From Spongilla lacustris (Eukaryota; Porifera; Demospongiae; Spongillida; Spongillidae): DNA of 64,000 nt. Under the pieces are notes generated by a model. It made no database searches. It was not told where the DNA came from and was given only the letters and a program-made list of their open reading frames with translations. Location: positions 30,685,192 to 30,749,191 of the forward strand of contig OX442415.1 of NCBI GenBank assembly GCA_949361645.1. The letters run 5' to 3'. Of the stretch, positions 44,651-56,439 are shown in pieces; position 1 is the first letter of the stretch; each line of letters opens with the position of its first letter. Position numbers and translations under genes: made by a program.

Positions 44651-46424
44651 ACCTACGAAGGTGGTTAAAAACCCATCAAAGTGCAAGAACTTCAAACACT
44701 GTAGCCTATGAGGCATACGATAAACACGAAACATGTTATTCCCACCCCACCACTACCATCAACCTGTACCACCACCTTCAACACCTCCTTCACTACTACT
44801 AGCCGTCCCTGTCAGTCATCAGCTGAGTGCTGGACACTCAGCCATAGTTGCTATGAAATACATCGATGTCGACAAGGGCATGCTCATAGGGGACTTTCCG
44901 CTGGCCTACTCAAGGTGGCCATATTGAAACTAACTAATGTACTATCTGAATTCCATAAAGGATTTTAATTTTTTTTAAGCCTCAAGAAATTGTGATACGA
45001 AAAACTCTTGCCTTCCACAAGCCATAACATATGGACGTGGGGATTTACTGGCACATGGGAGCTAGTCATCCTGTTCCCAAACTTTCCAAAACCCAAGACT
45101 CCTCCGTTGAGCTAAAAATAGCTTGGGATACCAGAAGGATTGTGCCAAAAACACTCCCAAACCTGTTGATAGAATACCATGGAAGGTGTACTCACAAGAT
45201 GGGTGAATCATGACTTGCTAATTACCACGTATCTTGATCTGGGTAAATCTGTTAAAGGACACCTCAAGATTTGGATGCAACATCTAAGAAGCCAAACCTT
45301 TCTCATTTATAACACGTCCCAAAGTACCAACAGTGGACTTCAACTCTATCCTCCATCACCATGAAATTAAACTACTTAACAAAGGACTATCATTTATACC
45401 AAACCCCGACAAGAAACTGCTCCAAATTACACCAATCAGGCAGAAAAATAAAGGGTGCGAGGAGGAAGAAATGGTAAACTGATAATATCCAACAGAAGAG
45501 AATATCTTGCCAGTCTGAAGGACTTGAACTCTAGTACCAAGCAAATGCACAGCTTGAAATGAAGTGCTTCATGAACTGCACCACACACAAAGCAATTCAA
45601 TTGTTTTACGACTATCAAGACTGATGTCACTTAAATCCAGTTCCATACAATGCAGGTTACTTTGGGCACTAACTCCATGTAGATCAGAATGAAAAGTTGG
45701 TGATGTTTGGAGTGACCCATATCCTCCCCATTCAAGAAGCTCCAGGTAAGGCTTTACTGAGTTTAAGATATTTTTCTATTTTATCTGGTAAACACAATGT
45801 ATGTTATTTGCAGCTATACTTATTCTGATGTTAATGTTTTTGTGCTATTGTAATCCTTTCACAATTGTCCACTAGGGCCCTCAAGGTTGGCCTGGAATAA
45901 TGAGGAAGGCACCTAGAGTCTATCCTGTACAAAAAGGAGACTATTTTTAAAATTCAGAAAAAGCCTAGCAGGTCATAGATGTTTCCCAAACCCCTAACGC
46001 TAACGGGGGCACATACACCCACCTTCATGGTCTCTACGCCTGACATAGAAGGTCTAAACAAAAGGATGCAGACTCCAGGAGAGTGGAAGGTACTAGTCTG
46101 CATAACATAATACAAGGAGCAACTTATAAAAATTTAGTATCAACATTAGCTGAGTTCATTTGTAAGGCTTCAGTTTCTAATAAGAGATGAGGTGGAAAAA
46201 ACAAGGGGTATGAAAACGCCATGTTCGATGTCATCTGGTATGTGTTGTCCATATTTGCTAATAACTGTTAAAAACATTAAAAACCATTAAACTGACCAAA
46301 ACGTTAAGCTAAATCCTGCATCGATTAAAACATTGTTCTCTGTGCACATGTTTTTATTTACAATTCCTCCTCTATCAGGTTTTGGACCACCTTTCAGAAC
46401 CCCCGTCACCTCAATTTACTTATC
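44650..46424. other. Stretch without supported genes; 45030-45290 is a partial W duplicate
   Basis: 45030-45290 aligns with 43015-43260 (CACTCCCAAACCTG, GGACACCTCAAGATTTGGAT). A plus frame at 44708-44968 is Pro/Thr-rich at its start with no domain. Nothing else is supported. Confidence 0.45.
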
Positions 46425-46578
46425 ACAACATTCCCACTTAAATTGACTTGTCACTGGGTAAACATGCCAAAGAGTTTCAAAACGATCACGTGAAAGTGGT
46501 TTTGTCAATATATCTGCTGTCATCTGCTCACTCTGACGGTACACCAAATTAATCACTCCATTGGTCACGAACATAGTG
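46425..46578 (-). pseudogene. Ty1/copia pol C-terminal fragment (end of RNase H)
   Basis: Old retrotransposon copy. The minus strand reads NGVINLVYRQSEQMTADILT, KPLSRDRFETLWHV, then a stop at about 46432. The pattern of an acidic/Q-rich stretch followed by AD-x-L-T-K-P-L is diagnostic of the last residues of Ty1/copia RNase H. A frameshift just upstream (HHYVRD in another frame) shows decay. A purine-rich stretch (GATAGAGGAGGAA) after the stop could be its polypurine tract. The ORF is too short to appear in ordinary ORF lists. Confidence 0.75.
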
Positions 46579-46957
46579 ATGTAAAGGCAAACAAAATTTT
46601 AGTTTTGCATGCGGTACAGAGAAGCCTACTAGTATGGATGTGTGAAAACTGAGTCATGTGATAACAGCTCCAACAGCTACTGCCGCGAGAAATTCTCTCA
46701 CATTTATCTGCCACACAAGTGGAATGGTAGTACAGGTTTGTACCATTGTGACTTCTCCCAGCATGATGTATGATATTGATATCGGTTATAACATTCTTCT
46801 ATTCTACCAATACCTTACCTATCTTACCAACTATCAAAAACCACAAGGTGTTCACAAGCAGAAGGAGACGGAGGTGCGATACGGTAGTTACCTTCCCGAC
46901 CTTCAGTACTGTACATACTGTGGGGGTTTCTGTCTCAACACAATGAGGGGATGATGC

Positions 46958-47149
46958 TTTGCCAACGTTGCTGCTCTTAAGGACAACTTCACCAGACTTA
47001 CCACCCTCCTATGTTCACCAGAAGTAGGGGATACACATTGGCAGCTTAATGTAACTAGTGAGCGCCACCTACCGGTAGAGGTCCATGTGGCTGCACTGAT
47101 GTGCAAAGCTACTGTTGAACAATGTGGGACTGTGGTACTAGGTAGGTAG
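46958..47149 (+). other. Exon-like open segment, unknown product
   Basis: A 64-codon stretch without a Met, including FANVAALKDNFTRLTTLLCS and LPVEVHVAALMCKATVEQCG, ending at a good donor (CTAG-GTAGGT near 47141). The amino acid composition looks like genuine globular protein. No domain recognised. It lies just upstream of the first copy of the unknown gene family. Confidence 0.3.
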
Positions 47150-47399
47150 CTCGAGTCACCATTTTCAGTGACGTCTTCACTTGCAAGCTTGCCTTAGGAA
47201 GGTTATATTTTATGTTGTATGATTAGAGTGAATGTGCGTTACATGTACTAGGTGTATGTACCACCATCTCCAACTGGATCAAATTTGTCATGTCTACTCA
47301 GTTGACTATCAAAACCCTCCTAGAAACCTATCTCCAACTTTGACCACTCGGGCAGAATAATGATATAAATTATATCATTCGCCACAATTATATCATTGG

Positions 47400-48240
47400 C
47401 AGCAGAAATACTGCAAGAGCTGGCTGATAAACTAAATGCACCCCAAGGATGATGATCCTCAACCAGGTGACCTTTTGGTTGAGGGTTGAGCAGGGAGGCC
47501 TCACACCTCGAAGGGGCCTGGTGAGGATGACCAAAGGGATACCCATACATCATCGGACATGCTATCACCTCTACATAGGGCCATTTAAAATCATTTCACC
47601 AAATAAAAATCCTTCAAAGTAAAATACCAACAATAGCACAAGCAACAGTGATGTGGGGAACAACCACACACCCATGGCATTCCTACATGATGCCAATGTG
47701 ACATCCCCTTCCTCCAAGTGATGCCCCGGGAGAACTTCATCACCACCTCAAGTTTCTCCCAAACATTACCAGAGGTCACCTCACCACCATCACAATGCAG
47801 TGACCCAGTATCTGCCATACACATCTTCCTGGGCCGGCAAAACAAAAGAGCTGATGCCCCTGGAGGCATGCATCGCCAACTCCAAGTCAGACGTCCTAGT
47901 GGACTAAAGCTGGACCCATCATCCTGACAGGATACTTAAGCTATTCAAACATCTTGCGAAAAGGCCTAACAAGCTGGCCCAGGATGCTGTGGACATGTTG
48001 GACAGGAGGTGGTCCCTGCCCGTACCAGAAATGGTGTCTGAAGCGCTGGTGCAGGTTACTACACTACTCACCATTCCAAATGCAGTCAGGGTGTAATGGC
48101 CTGGAGGAAGTTTGGCCAGATCCTGGGAGCCTGTGGTAGGGGGGTGACGCGGGCAAATGCTGCTAGTTCTACAAAGACTGCCAGGAATTGGTGGATGAGT
48201 GTGCTGCAGGTGGGTGTGGTCTGCCAGTCACATGCATGAC
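47400..48240 (+). pseudogene. Unknown gene family, divergent unit U0 (intron-less relative to U1-U4)
   Basis: A diverged copy of the 1.2-kb units at 50.4-55.5 kb. In order: ILNQVTFWLR (P1 core, 47455), then WAGKTKELMPLEACIANSKS and DVLVD with a stop where U1-U4 have R (about 47906). Next come LFKHLAKRPNKLAQ and ALVQVTTLLTIPNAVRV, then YKDCQELVDECAAGGCG (about 48160-48215). The last segment directly follows the one equivalent to VTSVKLAS. In U1-U4 these are separated by ~100 bases with splice-like borders, which identifies that segment as an intron there. Broken by at least two stops. Confidence 0.55.
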
Positions 48241-48288
48241 AACACATAGGTGACTTAACTGCATGTGTTTATTTTTTCATACTTTTCA

Positions 48289-48414
48289 GAGAGCTTATTG
48301 ACGTTTAGAGATAAAGCAAACTATGAAGCTCAGTGCGTAAGGCTTGAAGATATTGACTTGTATGACTTCTACTCCATTGTGTTTGGTATAAATTTCAACT
48401 CCATTCTAAATTAG
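48289..48414 (+). other. Terminal-exon-like segment, unknown product
   Basis: After a polypyrimidine tract and TTTTCAG (ending about 48288), a 41-codon frame reads ESLLTFRDKANYEAQCVRLE and DIDLYDFYSIVFGINFNSIL before a stop at 48412-48414. The good acceptor plus protein-like composition argues for a real last exon, perhaps of the locus represented by U0. Not recognised. Confidence 0.35.
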
Positions 48415-48739
48415 TTTGAGTACTTCCACGTAATTTCAAAGGTGAGGCAGGCTGTTTTTTTTTAAGCTTGCATTACTGGAGCATCTAAAGTTAATTAGCT
48501 GCTTGTCCTTGGTTGTGAAACACCCTTGACCAATGCAACAGTTATTGGAGGGAATATATGCTGTTCTGGAAGCAGGTAAGAAATGGTTCAAATTAAGGCA
48601 CACAAATCAATACATTAAAAAAGACATCAACTTTTTTGTAAGACTCAAACACCTACAAACAGCCAACGGAAGAGCCATCACCAGGAGAACGTGGCCACAT
48701 GGACACACAAGACATGCTACAAGGATCATTTTAGGGCAG

Positions 48740-48800
48740 AAATGAGGAGTACTTTGTGATATGGAAAGGCTATCCAAAAGAAGACACACCCTGGGTAGTC
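48740..48800 (+). pseudogene. Chromodomain remnant
   Basis: The plus strand reads NEEYFVIWKGYPKEDTPW, matching the chromodomain core (EYLVKWKGY...W). It is isolated between repeats, so it is most likely a relic of a chromodomain-bearing retrotransposon rather than a host gene. The preceding frames (from 48533) are not coding. Confidence 0.55.
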
Positions 48801-48854
48801 GTAGGGATGTAACAACCGGCATCATTAAGGTACTTTATGTATATGCAAGAATGA

Positions 48855-49420
48855 AGATGGATGAACTACTTTGTCTTCAACGGCGTTGTCTACCATCAGA
48901 AACCGGGGGTAGCAATGGGCTCCCCCATTTCCCCCACCCTCGCCATGGTCTTCATGGACCTGGTCCACCTTCCTTGCCTCTAGGGTACTGAAACCGGTTT
49001 ATACGTAACCGGCCACCTATAGAAAATGACTGGTAACGTTTCGTAATAATTCATTAACATTGTAATCTGGCCTGCCCTAGCCGGCCTACGGTAGACCTTT
49101 TGTTTTGTTTGTTCTTGCAACAGCCTTATCGGATTGGGTATTCATTTCTGCTGCAACTCACAATATATTGGCACAAATACTGCCACAAATGGCGCAACTA
49201 AAATTAGGAAGACGCCAAGAGAAGCCATCGACACCGCATACCATCGATATATTGACAACGTCTTCCTGGTTTGGACTGAGGGTGAAGAGTCCCTACACCT
49301 TTTCCTGGACCAATACAACAACATGCCACCCAACATCAAGTTCACCTGGGAGATCTCCAGAGACTCGGTGAATTTTCTGATCTTATTGTTTTTAGGGGTA
49401 GGCAGCTTTTCCATTCAGCA
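48855..49420 (+). pseudogene. Penelope-like reverse transcriptase fragment
   Basis: Two pieces. 48855-48985 reads NYFVFNGVVYHQKPGVAMGS, PISPTLAMVFMDLVH (RT motif 4/B). 49230-49400 reads RYIDNVFLVWTEGEESLHLF, LDQYNNMPPNIKFTWEISRD, SVNFL (motif 5/C and downstream). The G-x-A-M-G-S-P-x-S-P block and the IKFTWE...SVNFLD block are characteristic of Penelope-like elements. The pieces are split by ~240 bases of unrelated sequence, and the catalytic Y-x-D-D is Y-I-D-N. No endonuclease domain follows. Non-functional. Confidence 0.75.
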
Positions 49421-49494
49421 AGGGTGTTCATTGAATAACATGCCACGAGCACAATTATATCATTAATTAATTCGAGGTTGTGGCACGTACGAGA

Positions 49495-49812
49495 ATACGG
49501 TCATCCAGTACCCATGCCATAGAACTCCTGGGCAACTATGGCATTGGGTACTGGATACCGTACATCCTCAAACACCACCAGGAGTAGGGACTTGAGAACA
49601 AAATGGTGAAAAGTGTGCTTTGGTTGCTGCTGTCAAGAAACAGCCAAATGGGGACAGCCGAAAGGCAAGTTATACATTGGACCAGAGGCAGTCCCTCGCG
49701 TCTCAAGACACAAGAGACAGATTTAAGACATGGAGTGCCCCTTCCCCATCACGACCATGAAGAGACTAAGATGCACCAGAGTAAGGTCATGTGTACCACC
49801 TCACCAGTTTAA
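49495..49812 (+). pseudogene. Unknown coding family P4 fragment, plus-strand copy
   Basis: Reads SSSTHAIELLGNYGIGYWIP, YILKHHQE, a TAG (about 49598), then MVKSVLWLLLSRNSQMGTAE and RQVIHW to a stop at 49812. The same frame is used in the minus-strand copies at 28.2 and 43.5-44.1 kb, which lets the conserved frame be told apart from the shadows. No known domain. It is followed by a P5 fragment (49860-50220), as in the 55.5-57.6-kb locus. Confidence 0.4.
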
Positions 49813-49859
49813 GTGACCAAAACCACCACTACTAAGGTACTATTACTACTGGGGGGTTC

Positions 49860-50335
49860 CTCACTTTAATCCTGGTGCCGTTCCGTGAATGCCGCCATGA
49901 CACACAGAGTTGGGCCATGTGTACCCTCTAAACCTTGGAGAGTAGGCAGGAAGCATCATTGTGCCATTTGGGTACAATGCACTCGTGCATGCCAGGAGGA
50001 TGGTGGCACAGTGTAGCTCAATAACAGTGGTAGCAACTGGCCCGGATGCCTAGGGAGGGAGGCTGCTAGTAGAACTATTTAGATCTCAGGGTGGTGCGCT
50101 CAACTCTACGGTACCCACCGAGGTTGAGCGCATTGAAGCTGGGCTAAGCTAGCCCATGGACGACAGCAGGCTATATGTGCAGGCCTACCTCAAGGCACGC
50201 ATTAGTACCCCCACAACCCCTCCACTCAACAACAGCTGCCCAATCCTCTGGACCTGGACCAACAGCTTTCCCATGTTATAATATGCGCACGATTAATTAC
50301 ATAATTCATGCGTAGCTAATTCCATTATTCACTCA
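49860..50335 (+). pseudogene. Unknown coding family P5 fragment fused to the tail of a U-type unit
   Basis: Near-identical to 57245-57600 (GCAGGAAGCATCATTGTGCC, GTGGTAGCAAC, CCACCGAGGTTGAGCGCATT), including the same in-frame TAG after GPDA. At about 50205 it switches to the 3' end of the 1.2-kb unit (CCCCTCCACTCAACAACAGC through TATAATATGCGCACGATTAA), so a deletion or recombination has joined the two kinds of unit. Confidence 0.5.
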
Positions 50336-50360
50336 ACCACGCTGTCGACACAATTAATTT

Positions 50361-51627
50361 ATGGCAGGGAAAATCCTCTGACATATGAAGAGCGATCTCG
50401 TCTTAATCCATTAATCGGGTTTAAGGGTCACTCTTAGGATGATCCTTGACCAAGTGACCCTTTGGCTGAGGGAATTGGAGCCGGCTACACCATCACCCGC
50501 ACCTCGCCAAGCTGAACCAGCATCAGCTCCTCCTCCTGGGAGGAAAAGGAAGCAGGGTCTCGCCGAGGTAGGAGGGAGGCCCCATCACCATCAGCACGAA
50601 GGAAGCCACCACCAGCTTCACCCCAACCATCACCCTCACCTGGTTCACCATCGTCACCTGCAACGGCAGAGGCAGCCTCACCACCACCATCCCAGTGCAG
50701 GGCAAACACCGTCACATCATATAGGCCATCAACATCTTCCTGGGCCAGCAAAACCAAGGTGATGCCCCTGGAGCCCTGCATAGCCATCTCAAAGGCAGAC
50801 ATACTGGTGGACCGAGCGTGTGAACAGCACCCAGAATGGATACGGAGGTTGTTCCAACATCTGGCCAACAGGCCTAACACGCTGGCACAGGAGGATGTGG
50901 CTGACATGTTGGACTGGTTCCTGCCTTTACCAGTAACCGTGGCTGAGGCACTGATGCAGGCGACCACACTCCTGACCATCCCAAATGTGGTCAAGGTGAT
51001 GGCCTGGAGGAGGTTGGGTGAGATCCTCCATACCTGTGTTGGTGATGAGGTGACATCTGTGAAGCTGGCATCTGGTGTGTGCGAAGACGTCACTAGGAAT
51101 ACCGGTTTTCGTTATTGACTTCTGCCTGCCTTTTATTAATTCTTATTTATTCTGCTGCCTTTTATTTATTCTTATTTATTCTGCTGAACAACAAAGCCAA
51201 GGCTGCACTGTATACATGTGTGCTGCGGACTGCCTTGGGTTCAGTGACAAGACTCACCCCTACCCATGCAGATCCACGCAGTTCACCTTCACGATGCTGC
51301 AGCCGCTCTCCACCAACCTCACCGTGTCCCACCTTGAGGCATGTAAGACTTTGGCTAACAAGATCCAGCCTACAAGCCCCCTGCTCACGTCTGGGCTATT
51401 CCTCCCATCCTCTCTAAAGAGGTTTACGTCCCATTCCGTGGACCAGATTGCAAGGTGGAGTGCTGCACTGGGGATTAGTACACCCCCACCACTCCTCCAC
51501 TCAACAACAGCTGCCCAATCCCCTGGACCTGCTGTCCCATTGTTATAAGATGCGCACGATTAATTATATAATTCATGCATAACTAATTACATTAATCATT
51601 CACCCACGCTGCTGCCACAATTCGATT
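50361..51627 (+). CDS. Unknown gene family, unit U1 (type A)
   Basis: First of four tandem 1.2-kb units. P1 (to about 50570): LRMILDQVTLWLRELEPATP followed by a Pro/Ala linker and the basic GRKRKQGLAE, a likely nuclear localisation signal, ending at a possible donor (GAG-GTAGGA). P2 (50759-51050): MPLEPCIAISKADILVDRAC, QHPEWIRRLFQHLANRPNTL, DMLDWFLPLPVTVAEALMQA and VKVMAWRRLGEIL, Leu-rich and probably helical. P3 (51220-51548): DCLGFSDKTHPYPCRSTQFT, LEACKTLANKIQPTSPLLTS and LKRFTSHSVDQIARWSAALG. An intron between P2 and P3 (about 51077-51190) is inferred from comparison with U0. P1 has a stop after six codons from the ATG, so this copy may not be translatable from there. No domain recognised. 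Confidence 0.4.
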
Positions 51628-52864
51628 ATGGCAGGGGAAATAATACAACATCCGCTAAACGATCTGGTCTTGATTAATGAATCACATTTAAGGGTCACTC
51701 TTAGAACGATCCTTGACCAAGTGACCCTTTGGCTGAGGGAATTGGAGCCGGCTACACCATCACCCGCACCTCGCCAAGCTGAACCAGCATAAGCTCCTCC
51801 GCCTGGGGAGATAAGGAATAAGGGTCTTTCCGAGGTAGGAGGGAGGCCCCACCACCATCACCACCAAGGAAGCCACCACCAGATTCACCCCAACCATCAC
51901 CCTTGTCACCTGCAACGGCAGAGGCAGCCTCACCACCACCACCCCAGTGCAGGGCAAACACCGTCACATCATACAAGCCATCGACATCTTCCTGGGCCGG
52001 CAAAACCAATGTGATGCCCCTGGAGCACTGCATATCCACCTCAAAGGTGGACATACTGGTGGACCGAGCCTGTCAACAGCACCCAGAATGGATGCAGAGG
52101 TTTTTTTCTACATCTGGCCAACAGGCCTAACACGCTGGCACAGGAGGATGCTGCTGAGATGTTGAACTGGTCCCTGCCTTTACCAGTAACCGTGGCTGAG
52201 GCACTGATGCAGGCGACCACACTCCTGACCATCCCAAATGTGGTCAAGGTGATGGCCTGGAGGAGATCCTCCAAGCCTGTGTTGGTGATGAGGTGACATC
52301 TGTGAAGCTAGCATCTGGTGTGTGCGAAGAAGTCACTAGGAATACAGGTTTTAGTTATAACTTCTGCCTGCCTTTTATTTATTCGTATTTATTCTGCTGA
52401 ACACCAAAGCCAAGGCTGCACTGTATACCCAGTTGGTGGACAAGTGTGCTGCAGGTGGCTGCGTGGACTGCCTTGGGTTCAGTGACAAGACTCACCCCTA
52501 CCCATGCAGATCCACGCAGTTCACCTTTAAGATGCTGCAGCCGCTCTTCACCAACCTCACCGTGTCCCACCTTGAGGCTTTTAAGACTTTGGCTACCAAG
52601 GTCCAGCCTACAAGCCCCGTGCTCACGTCTGGGCTATTTCTCCCATACTCCCTAAAGAGGTTTGCGTCCCATTCCGTGGACGGGATTGCAAAATGGAGTG
52701 CTGCACTGGGGATTAGTACACCCCCACCACTCCTCCACTCAACAACAGCTGCCCAATCCCCTGGACCTGCTGTCCTATGTTATAATATGCGCACGATTAA
52801 TTATATAATTCATGCGTAACTAATTACATTAATCATTCACCCACGCTGCTGCCACAATTCGATT
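51628..52864 (+). CDS. Unknown gene family, unit U2 (type B)
   Basis: P1 is open from ATG 51628 (MAGEIIQHPLNDLVLINESH, LRVTLRTILDQVTLWLRELE) but ends at TAA in the Pro/Ala linker (APRQAEPA-stop), where type A units have Ser. P2 starts correctly (MPLEHCISTSKVDILVDRAC) but shifts frame after WMQRFF through an extra T in a T-run (52093-52100). P3 is the best preserved of the array: KAALYTQLVDKCAAGGCVDC, LGFSDKTHPYPCRSTQFTFK, LKRFASHSVDGIAKWSAALG, ending YIIHA-stop at 52819. The 3' part carries the full YTQLVDKCAAGG segment that type A units lack. Function unknown. Confidence 0.4.
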
Positions 52865-54070
52865 ATGGCAGGGGAAATCCTCGACATATGAAGGATGATC
52901 TCGTCTTGATCCATGAATCGCGTTTAAGGGTCACTCTTAGGATGATCCTTGACCAAGTGACCCTTTGGCTGAGGGAATTGGAGCCGGCTACACCATCACC
53001 CGCACCTCGCCAAGCTGAACCAGGATCAGCTCCTCCTCCTGGGAGGAAAAGGAAGCAGGGTCTTGCCGAGGTAGGCCCCATCGCCACCAGCTTCACCCCA
53101 ACCATCACCATCGTCACCTGCAACGGCAGAGGCAGCCTCACCACCACCATCCCAGTGCAGGGCAAACACCGTCAACATCTTCCTGGGCCAGCAAAACCAA
53201 GGTGATGCCCCTGGAGCCCTGCATAGCCACCTCGAAGGCAGACATACTGGTGGACCGAGCGTGTAAACAGCACCCAGAATGGATACGGAGGTTGTTCCAA
53301 CATCTGGCCAACAGGCCTAACACACTGGCACAGGAGGATGTGGCTGACATGTTGGACTGGTTCCTGCCTTTACCAGTAACCGTGGCTGAGGCACTGATAC
53401 AGGCGACCACACTCCTGACCATCCAAAATGCGGTCAAGGTGATGGCCTGGAAGAGGTTGGGTGAGATCCTCCATACCTGTGTTGGTGATGAGGTGACATC
53501 TGTGAAGCTGGCATCTGGTGTGTGCGAAGACGTCACTAGGAATACCGGTTTTAGTTATTGACTTCTGCCTGCCTTTTATTAATTCTTATTTATTCTGCTG
53601 CCTTTTATTTATTCTTATTTATTCTGCTGAACAACAAAGCCAAGGCTGCACTGTATACATGTGTGCTGCGGACTGCCTTGGGTTCAGTGACAAGACTCAC
53701 CCCTACCCATGCAGATCCACGCAGTTCACCTTCAAGATGCTGCAGCAGCTCTCCACCAACCTCACTGTGTCCCACCTTGAGGCATGTAAGACTTTGGCTA
53801 ACAAGATCCAGCCTACAAGCCCCCTGCTCACGTCTGGGCTATTCCTCCCATCCTCTCTAAAGAGGTTTACGTCCCATTCCGTGGACCAGATTGCAAGGTG
53901 GAGTGCTGCACTGGGGATTAGTACACCCCCACCACTCCTCCACTCAACAACAGCTGCCCAATCCCCTGGACCTGCTGTCCCATTGTTATAAGATGCGCAC
54001 GATTAATTATATAATTCATGCATAACTAATTACATTAATCATTCACCCACGCTGCTGCCACAATTCGATT
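52865..54070 (+). CDS. Unknown gene family, unit U3 (type A)
   Basis: Nearly identical to U1 in diagnostic positions: GRKRKQGLAE linker, duplicated TTTTATT-rich intron segment (53565-53625) and the deletion that replaces YTQLVDKC with YMCAAD. P2 is intact from MPLEPCIATSKADILVDRAC to KVMAWKRLGEILHTC (53202-53500). There is a frame break in P1 just after the ATG (MAGEILDI-stop, with the conserved frame resuming at 52888). The P1-P2 spacer is about 80 bases shorter than in U1. Confidence 0.4.
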
Positions 54071-55518
54071 ATGGCAGGGGAAATAATACAACATCTGCTA
54101 AACGATCTGGTCTTGATTCATGAATCACGTTTAAGGGTCACTCTTAGAACGATCCTTGACCAAGTGACCCTTTGGCTGAGGGAATTGGAGCCGGCTACAC
54201 CATCACCCGCACCTCGCCAAGCTGAACCAGCATAAGCTCCTCCGCATGGGGGGAAAAGGAAGCAGGGTCTTTCCGAGGTAGGAGGGAGGCCCCACCACCA
54301 TCACCACCAAGGAAGCCACCACCAGATTCACCCCAACCATCACCCTTGTCACCTGCAACGGCAGAGGCAGCCTCACCACCACCACCCCAGTGCAGGGCAA
54401 ACACCGTCACATCATACAAGCCATCGACATCTTCCTGGGCCGGCAAAACCAATGTGATGCCCCTGGAGCCCTGCATAGCCACCTCAAAGGCGGACATACT
54501 GGTGGACCGAGCCTGTCAACAGCACCCAGAATGGATGCAGAGGTTTTTTCTACATCTGGCCAACAGGCCTAACACGCTTAACCATCCCAGTGCAGGGCAA
54601 ACACCGTCACATCATATAGGCCATCAACATCTTCCTGGGCCGGCAAAACCAATGTGATGCCCCTGGAGCCCTGCATAGCCACCTCGAAGGCAGACATACT
54701 GGTGGACCGAGCCTGTCAACAGCACCCAGAATGGATACGGAGGTTGTTCCAACATCTGGCCAACAGGCCTAACACACTGGCACAGGAGGATGTGGCTGAC
54801 ATGTTGGACTGGTTCCTGCCTTTACCAGTAACCGTGGCTGAGGCACTGATACAGGCGACCACACTCCTGACCATCCAAAATGCGGTCAAGGTGATGGCCT
54901 GGAAGAGGTTGGGTGAGATCCTCCATACCTGTGTTGGTGATGAGGTGACATCTGTGAAGCTGGCATCTAGTGTGTGCGAAGACGTCACTAGGAATACAGG
55001 TTTTAGTTATTAACTTCTGCCTGCCTTTTATTTACTCTTATTTATTCTGCTGAACACCAAAGCCAAGGCTGCACTGTATACCCAGTTGGTGGACAAGTGT
55101 GCTGCAGGTGGCTGCGTGGACTGCCTTGGGTTCAGTGACAAGACTCACCCCTCCCTACCCATGCAGATCCACACAGTTCACCTTCAAGATGCTGCAGCCG
55201 CACTTCACCAACCTCACCGTGTCCCACCTTGAGGCGTGTAAGACTTTGGCTAACAAGATCCAGCCTACAAGCCCCCTGCTCACTTCTGGGCTATTCCTCC
55301 CATCCTCTCTAAAGAGGTTTGCGTCCCATTCCGTGGACAGGATTGCAAGGTGGAAAGCTGCACTGGGGATTAGTACACCCCCACCACCCCTCCACTCAAC
55401 AGCTGCCCAATCTCCTGAACATGCTGTCCCATGTTACAATATGCGCACGATTCATTATATAATTCATGCATAACTAATCACATTATTCATTCAACCACAT
55501 CGTCGCCATAATGTAACC
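54071..55518 (+). CDS. Unknown gene family, unit U4 (type B, with internal duplication)
   Basis: Matches U2 in its diagnostic features (MAGEIIQH start, TAA in the linker, complete YTQLVDKCAAGGCVDC in the 3' part). It carries a ~197-bp internal tandem duplication (about 54387-54583 and 54584-54780) of the P2 beginning, giving two MPLEPCIATSKADILVDRAC starts. The second copy (54654 onward) continues in frame through LANRPNTLAQEDVADMLDWF to about 54985. P3 ends YIIHA-stop at 55473. The intron between P2 and P3 (about 54968-55060) has a CTG-GTGTGT donor and a CACCAAAG acceptor. Confidence 0.4.
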
Positions 55519-55810
55519 ATGGCTACGGAAATCGAAATCCTATTGCAGCTTCAAGATCAGCTAAACACGATCGATGAATTGGGTTTAAGGGGCACTCTGC
55601 AGGCAATCCTTGAACAGATGACCCCCTGGCTAAGGAACTTAGAGCCTGCTACACCATCACTGACCACACAGTGCCAAAGAGGCAGAAGATGTGCAACGTC
55701 CCATATAGATACAGCTTCCAGCCACATGCCACTGAGGGGAAGAGGCACATACTGGAGGTAGTGGCACTGAGGGGGATAAAGTCATCCAGTGCCCATGCCA
55801 TAGAACTACC
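55519..55810 (+). CDS. Unknown gene family, P1-P4 head of a further copy
   Basis: The cleanest P1 in the window: from ATG 55519, MATEIEILLQLQDQLNTIDE, LGLRGTLQAILEQMTPWLRN, LEPATPSLTT. The frame then moves (near 55670) to VPKRQKMCNVPYRYSFQPHA, TEGKRHILEVVALRGIKSSS, AHAIEL. This joins the N-terminal piece shared with the 1.2-kb units to the P4 piece known from 28, 43-44 and 49.5 kb, showing that P1 and P4 belong to one gene or to two members with a shared N-terminus. The sequence diverges after AHAIEL (about 55805). Confidence 0.4.
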
Positions 55811-56439
55811 CATACATCATGCCATACATAATACTCCCAACTTCATATTAGAACTGCATCACATTCTTGCTAAACCATATACATTTTTCTGTCGTTTGAG
55901 GAACGAATTAGACAGAAAATATGCTCCCAGCAGAATATGGAGGCCTAGCCTACATGCATGTGTTGTGCACGCAGCATACATGTAAACATGTAGATCGATA
56001 AAGATGGTAGGGTGAATGTGCGTGCAGCTGTAGATATCAGGTGATGGGGAGCACATGTTCTGTAACAATGAGTCTTCAGCTGGTGTGCGTGCGCATCTGG
56101 GCTTGGATATAAGGTTGAGGAATGTGTGTTAGAATCACTCTACTAGGTGTATTGTGCACAGCTACATGCACTGGCAGAGCTAAGTAACCCCACTTTTTTC
56201 CCCCCTTTATGAGAAATCAGGTGTACGTACGTATACACAACGGTGTGCAACTGAAGCAATTAATGGCAAACTCTTCCACGATGGCATAAATGAATTATTT
56301 GAGCAGCTCTGAACTCGGTTTTTCCCTTTTATAAAGGGTTTTTTCCAGGAGGAGGTGTGGGCCCACTTTCCTCCAAATATAGGCAAAATTAATAGGTGAC
56401 CCCTGCTCATGTGCTGGCAGTATGTGTTGACAGTGTACT

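Noticed and set aside
50485..54497. Minus-strand frames of up to 202 codons across the 1.2-kb units
   Set aside because: They are antisense shadows: the plus-strand frame is the one conserved in the divergent U0 copy, while the minus frames break there.
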